Positions 27,899 to 36,278 of a stretch of DNA of 64,000 nucleotides are shown here, piece after piece. The notes under the pieces are model-generated. The model made no database searches, was not told the DNA's origin, and was given only the letters and a program-made list of their open reading frames with translations. The DNA comes from Roseobacter sp. SK209-2-6 (GTDB taxonomy: Bacteria; Pseudomonadota; Alphaproteobacteria; Rhodobacterales; Rhodobacteraceae). Position 1 is the stretch's first letter, and every line of letters starts with the position of its first letter. The stretch spans positions 134,501 through 198,500 of the forward strand of contig NZ_AAYC01000009.1 of the NCBI RefSeq assembly GCF_000169455.1. The letters run 5' to 3'. The position numbers were made by a program, and so were the translations under genes.

Positions 27899-28794
27899 TC
27901 AGCTGTGCCCTGTGTTGGTTTTGCCTTCATGGCAAAGTAGATCCCAAGCGCAATCATCGGCAAGGACAGGATTTGCCCCATGGTGAGGCCATAGTCTCCT
28001 ACCTGCCAGGCCAGCCCAAGCGGATTGCCGGGCGCGATAAACTGCGCGTCTGGCTGACGCACAAATTCAACGAGGAACCGGGCCAACCCGTAGCCGGCCA
28101 GGAAAAGGCCAAGCGTCAGGCCAGGGCGGTGAAAACTCTGTCGCCGCCAGACAATCCACAACAACAAGACCCCCAGCACGAGCCCTTCCATCAGGGCTTC
28201 GTAGAGCTGCGAAGGATGGCGGGCGCAAATCTCGCCAAGGGCCTGGCCACAGGCCTGTGCCGCTTGTCCTGGAAAGGCCACCCCCCAGGGCAAATCGGTC
28301 GTTCGACCCCAGAGTTCCGCGTTGATGAAATTGGCAAGCCGCCCCAGGAGCAACCCAACAGGAACGGTATAGGCGATCAGATCCGCCAGCTTCAGCTTGT
28401 CTATCTTTTGCTGGCGCGCAAAGAGCCAAGAGGCAATAATGACGCCGAGAAGGCCGCCGTGAAACGCCATGCCCCCCTGCCAGATCCGCAGGATCTCACT
28501 GGGGTTCGCAAGGTAGTAGCCCGGTTGATAAAAGAGAACAAAACCCAGCCGTCCCCCCAGAATGACGCCCAGAATGATCCATGTCAGCAGGTCTTCCAAC
28601 TGTGCCGCTTGCATCGGGGCCTTGCCACCGGGCCAGAGATGCGTGGATTTCAACGCAGTTGCGGCAAGGCGCCAAGCCAGGATAATCCCGAAGATATAGG
28701 CCAGGGCATACCAGCGCAGCGCAAACTCCATACCAAAAAGGGAAATCGAGAATATCTCGGGTGAAAGTTCGGGGAAAGGGATCATTGCCTGCAT
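27895..28794 (-). CDS. lgt: Prolipoprotein diacylglyceryl transferase
   Basis: A 299-residue inner-membrane enzyme that transfers diacylglycerol to the lipobox Cys of prolipoproteins, the first step of lipoprotein maturation. It has about seven membrane segments and the signature [22 protein letters not shown], plus [11 protein letters not shown] and [13 protein letters not shown]. The start is not sharply defined; an ATG three codons in is also possible. First gene of lgt-midA-pgeF, divergent from ubiK. Confidence 0.96.
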   Translation of the reverse strand: MQAMIPFPELSPEIFSISLFGMEFALRWYALAYIFGIILAWRLAATALKSTHLWPGGKAPMQAAQLEDLLTWIILGVILGGRLGFVLFYQPGYYLANPSEILRIWQGGMAFHGGLLGVIIASWLFARQQKIDKLKLADLIAYTVPVGLLLGRLANFINAELWGRTTDLPWGVAFPGQAAQACGQALGEICARHPSQLYEALMEGLVLGVLLLWIVWRRQSFHRPGLTLGLFLAGYGLARFLVEFVRQPDAQFIAPGNPLGLAWQVGDYGLTMGQILSLPMIALGIYFAMKAKPTQGTAE

Positions 28795-28891
28795 GTGCGT
28801 CTGAATGCCTCTGCTCAGGATGGGAAGTCAACGGCTTGTCCGCGACCGCTTTGCGCCCCATATAGGGGGTAACCCTGATACGGAGAAGACA

Positions 28892-29140
28892 ATGCAGACC
28901 CGCAACAAGATTATGGATGATATTTCTCAGCTGATGACCAATGCGATGGGCGTGGCCCAGGGCGCAAAGGACGAAGCTGAGACCGCCATGAAGAGCCTTT
29001 TGGATCGTTGGTTGGCGGATCGTGATTTCGTAACCCGCGAAGAATTTGATGCGGTGCGCGCCATGGCGCAAAAAGCACGGGAAGAAAACGAAGCGCTAAA
29101 AGCGCGTTTGGATGCTCTGGAAGACGCCCCAAAGGGCTGA
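28892..29140 (+). CDS. ubiK: Accessory factor UbiK family protein (BMFP)
   Basis: An 82-residue helical protein. The pattern MDDISQLMTNAMGVAQGAKDE...LDRWLADRDFVTREEFDAVRAMAQKAREENEALKARLDAL is that of the BMFP/UbiK family, with an amphipathic N-terminus and a C-terminal coiled coil that trimerises. UbiK assists ubiquinone synthesis in Enterobacteria. The ATG at 28892 follows CGGAGAAGACA. It is divergent from lgt. Confidence 0.88.
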   Translation: MQTRNKIMDDISQLMTNAMGVAQGAKDEAETAMKSLLDRWLADRDFVTREEFDAVRAMAQKAREENEALKARLDALEDAPKG

Positions 29141-29171
29141 GTGCGACTGCGCTGACCTTTCTCCTTTCTTA

Positions 29172-29237
29172 GCGTTAGGTTCCCCGTGGCGGAAACACAG
29201 GTTTCCGCCCGCGCCCTTTGGTGGGAACCCCTAGCGC
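29172..29237. ncRNA. Nested stem-loop, possible structured RNA or terminator
   Basis: GGCGGAAAC at 29188-29196 and GTTTCCGCC at 29201-29209 form a perfect 9-bp hairpin with an ACAG loop. It is enclosed by a second pairing, GGTTCCC at 29178-29184 with GGGAACC at 29223-29229, which can extend towards GCG(T)TA and TAGCGC with small defects. There is no T run. It could end ubiK, be the leader of ybjN, or be a separate RNA. Confidence 0.4.
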
Positions 29238-29514
29238 AACAGCATGACATCTAGCGGTGTTATCGCCAGATCGGGTCGTTAAAACTTCAGGAATGCTGGC
29301 ACATAGGGTGCAAATTCTGCAGCCGACATATTGCGGCAATGTACCTTTCATCCACAACTTATTGAAGATATCCCCAAATAAAGGGTTGCCAGACCCTCGC
29401 TCTCGCCCCACCATATCTAGTATGAACTTGGGTGATACCCTCGGTTCATAGACCAGAAAACTAGTTGTTGCGGCCCACGGGCCTGGACCACTAGATAAAA
29501 AAGAGAGGTGAGAT
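29238..29514. other. Leader region of the YbjN gene
   Basis: No gene is supported. The stretch is more AT-rich than its neighbours and probably carries the promoter and untranslated leader of the ybjN-proC operon. No known riboswitch pattern was recognised. Confidence 0.4.
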
Positions 29515-30015
29515 ATGGCCCTTTCCGAGCACCTTCTGGACGAAGAATCCCATCCCATAGATATTGTCGAAACGCTGGCCGCCAATCACGACTGGGACTT
29601 TGACCGTATTGGGGATGACCAGATCGCCATGGCCGTCGAAGGCCAGTGGCGGACCTATTCCCTGACCTTGGCCTGGTCAGGATTTGAAGAAACGCTGCGG
29701 TTGGTCTGCAGCTATGAGATGGAACCGCCGCAGGATCAGCTTGGCCAGCTTTACGAGTTGATCAATCTTATGAATGATCAATGCTGGAGTGGCAGTTTCA
29801 CCTATTGGGAAGAGCATCGCCTGATGCTGTTTCGCTATGGTTTGCTGCTGTCAGGCGGGCAGGTTGCCAGCCCGCATCAGATTGATGCGATGATTCAGGC
29901 GGCGGTCACCAGTTGTGAACGCTACTACCCGGCAATCCAGTTGACCACCTGGGCAAAGCAATCCCCACAGCAAGCAATGCAGGTTGCTATTGCGGAGGCC
30001 TATGGCCGCGCCTAA
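29515..30015 (+). CDS. YbjN domain protein
   Basis: A 166-residue soluble protein of the YbjN (type III secretion chaperone-like) fold. Characteristic pieces are HDWDFDRIGDDQIAMAVEG, YELINLMNDQCWSGSFTYW and RYYPAIQLTTWA near the end. The role in this group is unknown; YbjN is linked to motility and stress in E. coli. GAGGTGAGAT precedes the ATG. It heads a run with proC, csaA and a dehydrogenase gene. Confidence 0.9.
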   Translation: MALSEHLLDEESHPIDIVETLAANHDWDFDRIGDDQIAMAVEGQWRTYSLTLAWSGFEETLRLVCSYEMEPPQDQLGQLYELINLMNDQCWSGSFTYWEEHRLMLFRYGLLLSGGQVASPHQIDAMIQAAVTSCERYYPAIQLTTWAKQSPQQAMQVAIAEAYGRA

Positions 30016-30057
30016 ACCTATGCATCGGAGTTAACGGCTGCAGGGGAGGCTGACCCG

Positions 30058-30873
30058 ATGGATTTGAGCGCAATAGAAGCGCGTGGCTTGGTATTGTTGG
30101 GCTGCGGAAAGATGGGATCGGCGATGCTTGCCGGTTGGCTGGAAGGCGGCTTGCCCGCATCTTCCGTCTGGGTTCTGGACCCGCATCCTTCGGATTGGTT
30201 GCAGGCAACCGGTGTGAACATCAATCAGGATCTGCCAGCTGAACCGGCCATTGTTCTGATCGCTGTTAAGCCGCAGATGATGGGGGCTGCTCTGCCCAGC
30301 CTTCAGGCTTTGGGCAACGGTAGAACGCTGTTTGTATCTGTTGCTGCCGGGACCTCGATCGGAACCTTTGAAGAGATTCTGGGCCGTGAGACGCCGATTG
30401 TGCGCGCGATGCCGAATACACCTGCAGCAATCGGTCAGGGAATCACCGCACTGATCGGGAACGATAAGACGGCCGAAGCAGACATCTCCCTTGCGCAATC
30501 GCTGCTCTCGGCAGTGGGTCAAACCGTCAGGCTGGAGAGCGAAAGCCAGATGGATGCGGTCACCGGGGTGAGTGGCTCTGGGCCTGCCTATGTCTTCCAC
30601 CTGATCGAGACCCTGGCCGCAGCCGGAGAAGCGCAGGGTCTGCCTGCGGCACTCGCCATGCAACTGGCCAAGGCAACGGTGGCTGGCGCAGGCGCACTGG
30701 CGGAAGCCGCAGAGGAAGATCCCAGCCAGCTGCGTGTCAATGTGACAAGCCCCAATGGGACGACGCAGGCCGCACTGGAAGTCCTGATGGATCAAAACGG
30801 TGGCTTCCCGGATCTGCTCAACCGGGCCGTTGCAGCGGCGACCGAACGCTCAAAGGAGCTGGCTCGTGGTTGA
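30058..30873 (+). CDS. proC: Pyrroline-5-carboxylate reductase
   Basis: A 271-residue NAD(P)H enzyme that makes proline from pyrroline-5-carboxylate. The Rossmann start is LVLLGCGKMGSAMLAGWLEGG, then IVLIAVKPQMM, VRAMPNTPAAIGQGI, and the C-terminal MDAVTGVSGSGPAYVFHLIE and TSPNGTTQAALEVL, all canonical. It lies 42 bases after ybjN. The stop codon overlaps the GTG of csaA. Confidence 0.97.
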   Translation: MDLSAIEARGLVLLGCGKMGSAMLAGWLEGGLPASSVWVLDPHPSDWLQATGVNINQDLPAEPAIVLIAVKPQMMGAALPSLQALGNGRTLFVSVAAGTSIGTFEEILGRETPIVRAMPNTPAAIGQGITALIGNDKTAEADISLAQSLLSAVGQTVRLESESQMDAVTGVSGSGPAYVFHLIETLAAAGEAQGLPAALAMQLAKATVAGAGALAEAAEEDPSQLRVNVTSPNGTTQAALEVLMDQNGGFPDLLNRAVAAATERSKELARG

Positions 30874-31204
30874 AATTAACTTCGACGATTTCATGAAAGT
30901 CGACATTCGGGTCGGCAAAGTCGTCCGCGCTGAACCTTACCCGGAAGCGCGCAAGCCCGCGATCAAGATGTGGATCGATTTTGGGCCAGAGATTGGAGAA
31001 AAGAAAACCTCCGCTCAGGTTACCGCGCATTACACCCCGGAATCCTTGCTGGGTAAGCAGGTCCTGGCGGTGGTGAATTTCCCAGCCCGTCAGATTGGTA
31101 AATTCATGTCCGAAGTTCTGGTGCTTGGATTGCCCGATGCGGATGGGGAAATTCGCTTGATTGGACCTGATGGTCCCGTGCCTCTTGGCGGAAGGATGCA
31201 TTGA
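30866..31204 (+). CDS. tRNA-binding protein, CsaA type
   Basis: A 112-residue stand-alone tRNA-binding (OB-fold) domain: FDDFMKVDIRVGKVVRAEPY, KMWIDFGPEIGEKKTSAQV, VNFPARQIGKFMSEVLVLGL. In Bacillus CsaA is a chaperone-like protein, and the fold matches the C-terminus of MetRS. The GTG start at 30866 overlaps proC and has GGAG eight bases upstream. An in-frame ATG at 30800 inside proC is not needed. Confidence 0.9.
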   Translation: MVEINFDDFMKVDIRVGKVVRAEPYPEARKPAIKMWIDFGPEIGEKKTSAQVTAHYTPESLLGKQVLAVVNFPARQIGKFMSEVLVLGLPDADGEIRLIGPDGPVPLGGRMH

Positions 31205-31206
31205 CG

Positions 31207-32157
31207 ATGAAGATCCTGATTACCCGCCCCATGACACCAGCGGTGGAAGAGCGTGCGCGGAAAGAACTCCAAGCGGAAATTCGAAGTGAGACTTCCGTGC
31301 TGAGTGAGCAGGAAATACTCGATGCGCTGCGCCAGTATGACGTGGTTGTCCCAACTCTGGGGGATATGTTCAGCGCAGATATCTTTGCGCAAGTGGGCGA
31401 TATAAGATGCCGCTTGCTGGCGAATTTTGGCGTTGGCTTTAATCACATCGATGTTGCGGCAGCTGAAGCCGCAGGACTTCAGGTGAGCAACACGCCGGGG
31501 GCAGTGACGGATGCGACCGCTGACATCGCACTGACCCTGATTTTGATGTCCGCACGCCGTGCCGGAGAGGGCGAACGCCTGGTTCGTTCAGGATCCTGGC
31601 AGGGGTGGCACCCAACTCAGATGCTGGGGCTGCATGCAACGGGCAAGAAGCTGGGAGTACTGGGCTTTGGTCGCATCGGGCAGGCTATCGCCCATCGCTG
31701 CCACTTTGGCTTTGGCATGGAGGTGTTCTACACCGCCCGTAGTGACAAAGAGGTTGGGTTTCCAGCCAAACGTATGCCGGATCTGAACACCATGGCGCAG
31801 GAGGTGGATTTCCTGGTGGTTGCCGTTCCCGGCGGCGCTGAAACCCGCCATCTGGTGAATGCAGAGGTCCTGGCGGCGATGAAGCCCACGGCGCATCTGA
31901 TCAATATCGCCCGTGGTGAGGTGGTTGAGCAGAAGGCTTTGATCTCGGCACTGCAATCGGGCGCGTTGGCTGGCGCCGGTTTGGATGTCTATGAGTTTGA
32001 GCCAGATGTGCCGCAGGAGCTGATTGACCTGGAAAATGTGACACTGCTGCCGCATCTGGGAACCGCCACCGACGAGGTGCGCAGTGACATGGGGCATATG
32101 GCTCTGGACAATGTTGCAGCCTTCCTGGCCGGGCGGGAATTGCCCAATCGAGTTTAA
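31207..32157 (+). CDS. D-isomer-specific 2-hydroxyacid dehydrogenase
   Basis: A 316-residue NAD(P)-dependent oxidoreductase of the glyoxylate/hydroxypyruvate reductase group. Segments: FGVGFNHIDVAAAEAAG (substrate domain), TADIALTLIL, KKLGVLGFGRIGQAIA (nucleotide loop), HLINIARGEVVEQKAL with the catalytic Arg, and LLPHLGTAT with the catalytic His. The exact substrate is not visible. The ATG at 31207 follows the csaA stop by two bases; it ends the operon. Confidence 0.92.
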   Translation: MKILITRPMTPAVEERARKELQAEIRSETSVLSEQEILDALRQYDVVVPTLGDMFSADIFAQVGDIRCRLLANFGVGFNHIDVAAAEAAGLQVSNTPGAVTDATADIALTLILMSARRAGEGERLVRSGSWQGWHPTQMLGLHATGKKLGVLGFGRIGQAIAHRCHFGFGMEVFYTARSDKEVGFPAKRMPDLNTMAQEVDFLVVAVPGGAETRHLVNAEVLAAMKPTAHLINIARGEVVEQKALISALQSGALAGAGLDVYEFEPDVPQELIDLENVTLLPHLGTATDEVRSDMGHMALDNVAAFLAGRELPNRV

Positions 32158-32209
32158 CTCTATCTCGCTTGAATAGGCGCCTGCTTTGGCAAGGCTAGCC
32201 CTGTCAAAG

Positions 32210-32230
32210 GGGAGACCTCAGGGGTCTCCC
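32210..32230. terminator. Hairpin at the end of tdk
   Basis: GGGAGACC at 32210-32217 pairs with GGTCTCCC at 32223-32230 around a five-base loop. It overlaps the last codons of tdk and faces the end of the convergent dehydrogenase gene. T runs are weak, so termination is likely but not certain. Confidence 0.5.
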
Positions 32231-32799
32231 ACAGCTTCTCGCCAATGACGGCGGCACAGGGAGACGTAGCTTTCATTGCCGCCGATCTGAACCTGGTCAC
32301 CCTTGGTGATGGCACGACCGCTGTCGTCCTGACGGATAACCATAGTGGCCTTCTTTCCACAGTGGCAAATGGTGCGCACTTCACGCATCTCATCCGCGAG
32401 GGCCAGCAGTGTTGCGGAGCCGGGGAAAAGATTCCCCTGAAAATCCACCCGCAGACCATAGCAAAGCACTGGCACTTTCAGATCGTCGACCACTCGGGCC
32501 AATTGCCAGACCTGATCCGGCGTCAAAAACTGCGCCTCATCCACAAAAATCGCTGCCACCGCACCCAACTCGAGGCGCTGTTTGATCTTTGCAGACAGAT
32601 CTTCTGTGGGAGTAAAGGTGTCAGCAGCTTCGCTGATCCCAATTCGAGAGGCGATTCGACCCTCTCCGGCGCGGGTATCTATCTGCGCCGTGAGCAGATA
32701 GGTATTCATGTCGTTTTCCCGGTAGTTATGCGAGGCCTGCAGTAGAACTGCGGACTTACCGGCATTCATGGTCGAGTAGTTGAAGTAGAGCTTTGCCAT
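32218..32799 (-). CDS. tdk: Thymidine kinase
   Basis: A 193-residue type II thymidine kinase that salvages thymidine to dTMP. The P-loop is YFNYSTMNAGKSAVLLQ, followed by AIFVDEAQFL (Asp/Glu metal and base site), VLCYGLRVDFQGNLFPGS (lasso region) and zinc-site Cys pairs in ICHCGKKATM and SLCRRHW. Length is normal. Transcribed alone. Confidence 0.96.
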   Translation of the reverse strand: MAKLYFNYSTMNAGKSAVLLQASHNYRENDMNTYLLTAQIDTRAGEGRIASRIGISEAADTFTPTEDLSAKIKQRLELGAVAAIFVDEAQFLTPDQVWQLARVVDDLKVPVLCYGLRVDFQGNLFPGSATLLALADEMREVRTICHCGKKATMVIRQDDSGRAITKGDQVQIGGNESYVSLCRRHWREAVGDP

Positions 32800-33221
32800 G
32801 CCCTTCCTTTAACGCGCACAGAGGTTGGTGAAAACAGGATAGTCGCCGTCGCGGATGCAGCTGTTTAGGGCAAGACACCCGCCCTCGAATTGGCAAGGTT
32901 TTATGTGTCGAAGGTCAATAAAATACACCCTTCCCAGCCCTCGCCAAGTGGCGAACCCAGTAATGCGCCCGGGTGCTGGGAAGGGCTTTGCTGGAAACAA
33001 TCACCTAGTAACTTTACGGGAAAACAACCCGCATCGAAGAAAAGCACACTCACCAGCTCACTTCGAAGAACACCCGAAAGCGATAGAATACAGCCTCCGA
33101 TACTCGCTATGTCCCCAAAACCCTTAGGGATGGTTTAATAATAACATTTGCTTTACAACGTACTTATGGGAAATTAACCGCTGACTTCCCCTTATTGGCG
33201 TCTGAGATCGGGTGAATTTGA
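32800..33221. other. Intergenic region upstream of tdk
   Basis: No gene is firmly supported in these 420 bases. A 63-codon minus-strand frame (32809-33000) ends in a Cys-bearing segment (NSCIRDGDYPVFTNLCAR) that might be a gene remnant. The right part, AT-rich, should hold the promoter of the 33222 gene. Confidence 0.4.
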
Positions 33222-33698
33222 ATGGCAGAGATTGGGACTTATCTGAAGAAGCATACCGAGGCCTTGGTAAAAGATGTGGGGATCGAAGCCGCGTGCCAGA
33301 TCACCGGGAAATCCAAAGCCACATTGGGGCGGTATTATTCGGACAATGCCGAGCATACTGATCGCTTCATGCCCGTTGATGCGGTTGCCAAATTGGAAGA
33401 GGCAGCTTCCTTTCCGCATGTGACATCCGCTTTGGCAGACCTAAAGAATATTACTCTGTCCTACGGGGTGAAGCCGCAGGATGATGCTGCGGAGAGTTCG
33501 GTGGACCGCAATGGCGGTGTAAATGCGGATGTCATCGCGCTGAGCCAACGCTTTGCGATGCTAATGAGCGAGTATCAGACCGCCATTGAGGATGGGATCA
33601 TCACCGTCAACGAAGCCAAGCGTCTTTTGCGTGAAACCGTTTTGTTGCAACAGGTACTTCTCGATATGAAGCTTCATCTGGAAGAAGAAAGCGCCTGA
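33222..33698 (+). CDS. Conserved hypothetical protein with possible N-terminal DNA-binding helices
   Basis: A 158-residue protein with no signal peptide. The N-terminal 60 residues ([26 protein letters not shown]) look like a helix-turn-helix of the phage-regulator kind. The C-terminal half is helical and acidic ([22 protein letters not shown]). It may be a regulator or structural protein; the family is not recognised. Five bases separate it from arsH, so they are likely co-transcribed. Confidence 0.65.
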   Translation: MAEIGTYLKKHTEALVKDVGIEAACQITGKSKATLGRYYSDNAEHTDRFMPVDAVAKLEEAASFPHVTSALADLKNITLSYGVKPQDDAAESSVDRNGGVNADVIALSQRFAMLMSEYQTAIEDGIITVNEAKRLLRETVLLQQVLLDMKLHLEEESA

Positions 33699-33702
33699 GC
33701 GA

Positions 33703-34419
33703 ATGAAGCTGGAAGACCTGCCGCAGATTCAGGCACAAGAATTCTCTCCTATCGACATCGAGATGCTGGCCGGCCCGGAGGATCCCAGACATCCTCCGCG
33801 GATCCTCCTTCTGTACGGTAGCCTGCGAGAAGTTAGCTATTCCCGCAAAGTAGCAGAGGAATCTGCCCGCATTCTTGAAGTCCTGGGCTGTGAGACCCGC
33901 ATTTTCGACCCCGAAGGGTTGCCATTGCCAGATGCCAAGGACGCAGAGAAGCACCCCAAGGTGCAAGAGTTGCGCGATTTGGCCGTCTGGTCGGAAGGCA
34001 TGGTGTGGTCCAGCCCTGAACGTCATGGGGCGATGACCGGTATCATGAATTTGCAGATTGATTGGCTGCCCCTATCCTTGAAGGGCGGCATTCGTACCAC
34101 CCAGGGCAAAACACTGGCCGTATTGCAGGTCTCGGGCGGGTCGCAAAGCTTTAACGCGGTGAACCAGATGCGCATTCTGGGGCGTTGGATGCGGATGGTA
34201 ACCATCCCGAACCAAAGCTCTATCGCCAAGGCTTGGCTTGAGTTTGAACAGGGGGAGCGTCTCCCGGATGGGCCATTCTACCGCCGCGTGGTGGATGTCA
34301 TGGAAGAGCTGGTGAAATTCACCTGGCTGGTGCGCGGTCGCAAAGACTACCTGGTTGATCGCTACTCTGAGAGGGTCGAAAACGCCGAAGCTGTGCATGC
34401 GCGGGTTTCAAAGAAGTAG
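33703..34419 (+). CDS. arsH: ArsH-type NADPH-dependent FMN reductase
   Basis: A 238-residue flavoprotein of the ArsH family. The FMN loop is [18 protein letters not shown], and the middle has [21 protein letters not shown] plus [24 protein letters not shown], typical of ArsH rather than of shorter NAD(P)H:FMN reductases. ArsH oxidises trivalent organoarsenicals or acts as a quinone/metal reductase. No arsC, acr3 or arsR is nearby, so a link to arsenic is not supported by context. Confidence 0.92.
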   Translation: MKLEDLPQIQAQEFSPIDIEMLAGPEDPRHPPRILLLYGSLREVSYSRKVAEESARILEVLGCETRIFDPEGLPLPDAKDAEKHPKVQELRDLAVWSEGMVWSSPERHGAMTGIMNLQIDWLPLSLKGGIRTTQGKTLAVLQVSGGSQSFNAVNQMRILGRWMRMVTIPNQSSIAKAWLEFEQGERLPDGPFYRRVVDVMEELVKFTWLVRGRKDYLVDRYSERVENAEAVHARVSKK

Positions 34420-34490
34420 TTTTGTCTGCCTGTGTCAGGCAAACAGCTACACTTTTCCTGTGTTTGGATCCCGACAGGCAGGTCAGGCCG

Positions 34491-34509
34491 GGGGCGCAGA
34501 TTGCGCCCC
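34491..34509. terminator. Hairpin between arsH and the KAS III-like gene
   Basis: GGGGCGCA at 34491-34498 pairs perfectly with TGCGCCCC at 34502-34509 around GAT. A smaller TGCCTG/CAGGCA hairpin lies at 34427-34441. Both sit between convergent genes and may end transcription, though T runs are missing. Confidence 0.5.
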
Positions 34510-34515
34510 TAGGTA

Positions 34516-35637
34516 CTAGCGTTTGCGCAGAATGACCGAACCAACGGAATAGCCTGCCCCAAAAGAACAGATCAAACCCAGATCTCCGGATGCCAGATCA
34601 TCTGAGTATTTTGAAAAGGCAATGATGGATCCTGCCGAAGAAGTATTTGCGTAGTCCTGCAAGATATTGGGCTGCTCTTGCGGCTCGGGTGTCCGCCCCA
34701 AAACTTTCTTGCCGATGAAATCGTTCATGGTCTTATTGGCCTGATGCAGCCATAGGCGCTTCATATCGCCGCTTTCAATCTTCTCGTCAGCCATGTGGTT
34801 GGCGATATGCTGGCTCACTAGTGGCAAAACCTCTTTGAAAACCTTGCGCCCATTCTGCATGAATTGCATGTCGCGCCGATCTTGGACACCATCCGGTCGG
34901 GAACGGCGGAGATAGCCATTGTTGTTGCGGATGTTGTTGGAAAATTCGGTCGCGCAGCGGGTGGAGAGGACCTCAAAACAAGGTCCTGTTGCATCCTCCG
35001 CCCGTTCAAGCAGGGTGGCCGTCGCCACATCGCCAAAGATGAAATGGCAATCCCGGTCGCGCCACTCCAGATGACCGGAGCAGATTTCGGGGTTTACCAC
35101 CAAAGCAGACCGGATAGAGCCCGCGCGGATCATATCAGCTGCGGCCTGGATGCCAAAGGTGGCGGAGGAGCAGGCCACATTCATGTCAAAGGCAAAACCC
35201 TTTATGTCCAAGAGCTTCTGGATCTCGATCGCGACGGCGGGGTAGGCGCGTTCCAAATTCGAGGCGGCGCATATCACGGCATCGACATCCGCTGCGGTCT
35301 TCCCAGCCTGTTCCAAGGCCTTCTTGGCGGCATCCAGTGCCATCTCTGCCATGATGCCAGGCTCATCATCTGAGCGCTGACGCAACAGCGGGTGCATCAC
35401 TTCGGGGTCCAGAACGCCCTGTTTGTCCATGACATAGCGTTGCAAGATGCCAGAGGCTTTGTAGATGAACTCTTCAGAGGAATGCTCAAGAGGGGTGAAC
35501 TCACCAGCGGCGATTGCATCGGCCTGTTCAGCATTGATCTTATCGGCATAGGCGTTGAAAGCCTTGACCAGCTCGGCATTGGTGATGACCTCTGAGGGAG
35601 TAAAAACACCGGTGCCGGTGATGGCTACTGTAAACAT
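34516..35637 (-). CDS. Beta-ketoacyl-ACP synthase III, long (beta-ketodecanoyl) type
   Basis: A 373-residue thiolase-fold condensing enzyme. The nucleophile is C156 in DMNVACSSATFGIQ, His is in RLWLHQANKTMND, and Asn in YANTSSAGS. The length and the EFIYKASGI, RSDDEPGIMAEMA and EICSGHLEWRDRDCHFIFGD segments resemble the Pseudomonas PA3286 enzyme, which condenses octanoyl-CoA from beta-oxidation with malonyl-ACP, more than housekeeping FabH. No other fatty-acid gene is adjacent. It is divergent from the marR-efflux operon. Confidence 0.9.
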   Translation of the reverse strand: MFTVAITGTGVFTPSEVITNAELVKAFNAYADKINAEQADAIAAGEFTPLEHSSEEFIYKASGILQRYVMDKQGVLDPEVMHPLLRQRSDDEPGIMAEMALDAAKKALEQAGKTAADVDAVICAASNLERAYPAVAIEIQKLLDIKGFAFDMNVACSSATFGIQAAADMIRAGSIRSALVVNPEICSGHLEWRDRDCHFIFGDVATATLLERAEDATGPCFEVLSTRCATEFSNNIRNNNGYLRRSRPDGVQDRRDMQFMQNGRKVFKEVLPLVSQHIANHMADEKIESGDMKRLWLHQANKTMNDFIGKKVLGRTPEPQEQPNILQDYANTSSAGSIIAFSKYSDDLASGDLGLICSFGAGYSVGSVILRKR

Positions 35638-35732
35638 GATCTGGATCCTGGCGGTTTGCGAGCGCAGTAATGTGAAGCCTTTGCTGCCTGAAGGTCAAGA
35701 TTTCCAGGAGGTTTCCGTAGCGGGAAGCCAAC

Positions 35733-35748
35733 TGTGAACTTCATCACA
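35733..35748 (+). promoter_or_regulatory. CRP/FNR-family box upstream of marR
   Basis: TGTGAACTTCATCACA fits the perfect TGTGA-N6-TCACA consensus of CRP-type regulators, with one extra matching pair on each side. TATAGC at 35770-35775 is a plausible -10, which places the transcript start near 35782 and the box centre at -41.5, a class II activator position. The motif lies in the gap between the KAS III-like gene and marR. Confidence 0.6.
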
Positions 35749-35805
35749 GGAAAGTTTCTTTGCGTGAAGTATAGCAAAGAGAATCAACAAAGCGATTCCG
35801 AACCT

Positions 35806-36276
35806 ATGTCGTCACCCAGTTCAAAATCTCCTCCTCAAGATGCCTCAGCGATCCACGGTGTTTTGGCGCTTTCCAGCTATCTCGAAGAGGCCATTGCCGA
35901 GCTGGGAAACAGCGAGGGAGTTGGGCGGGTAGAATGCCTGCTGCTTTTGCGGCTGAACAGCCCGCGCAGGATGGGAGAGCTGGCACAGGTCCTACGTTTA
36001 GTACCCTCAGCGGTCACTGCAGCGGCAGACAGGCTAGAGAAGCGGATCTTGTTGAAACGCCTGCAAGATCCGAAAGACCGGCGCGCTTTCCTTCTGTGTT
36101 TAACGTCACAGGGAGAACAATACAGAGCGAAAATCCTGAACAACTGTTGCGGAATTCTGCAAAGGGTCCCAGGCTTGACGCAAAAGGAAAGACAGAGGCT
36201 GCTAGAGCTTTCTGCGAAAATTGATGGAACAGAACAGGCGGTATGCACGGCCGACCGACCCGGTAAGGAGAACTAA
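35806..36276 (+). CDS. MarR family transcriptional regulator
   Basis: A 156-residue winged-helix regulator: RRMGELAQVLRLVPSAVTAAADRLEKRILLKR is the recognition region, followed by the wing DPKDRRAFLLCLTSQGEQ. It starts the marR-adaptor-RND cassette and probably represses it, responding to toxic compounds. The ATG at 35806 is chosen because an upstream GTG (35734) would lie inside the CRP-like box. The ribosome binding site is poor. The adaptor gene follows two bases after its stop codon. Confidence 0.85.
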   Translation: MSSPSSKSPPQDASAIHGVLALSSYLEEAIAELGNSEGVGRVECLLLLRLNSPRRMGELAQVLRLVPSAVTAAADRLEKRILLKRLQDPKDRRAFLLCLTSQGEQYRAKILNNCCGILQRVPGLTQKERQRLLELSAKIDGTEQAVCTADRPGKEN

Positions 36277-36278
36277 AA

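Noticed and set aside
32809-33000. 63-codon frame with a Cys-bearing C-terminus (NSCIRDGDYPVFTNLCAR)
   Set aside because: No ribosome binding site, no signal peptide, and no family I recognise. It could be a gene remnant, but evidence is too thin to call it.
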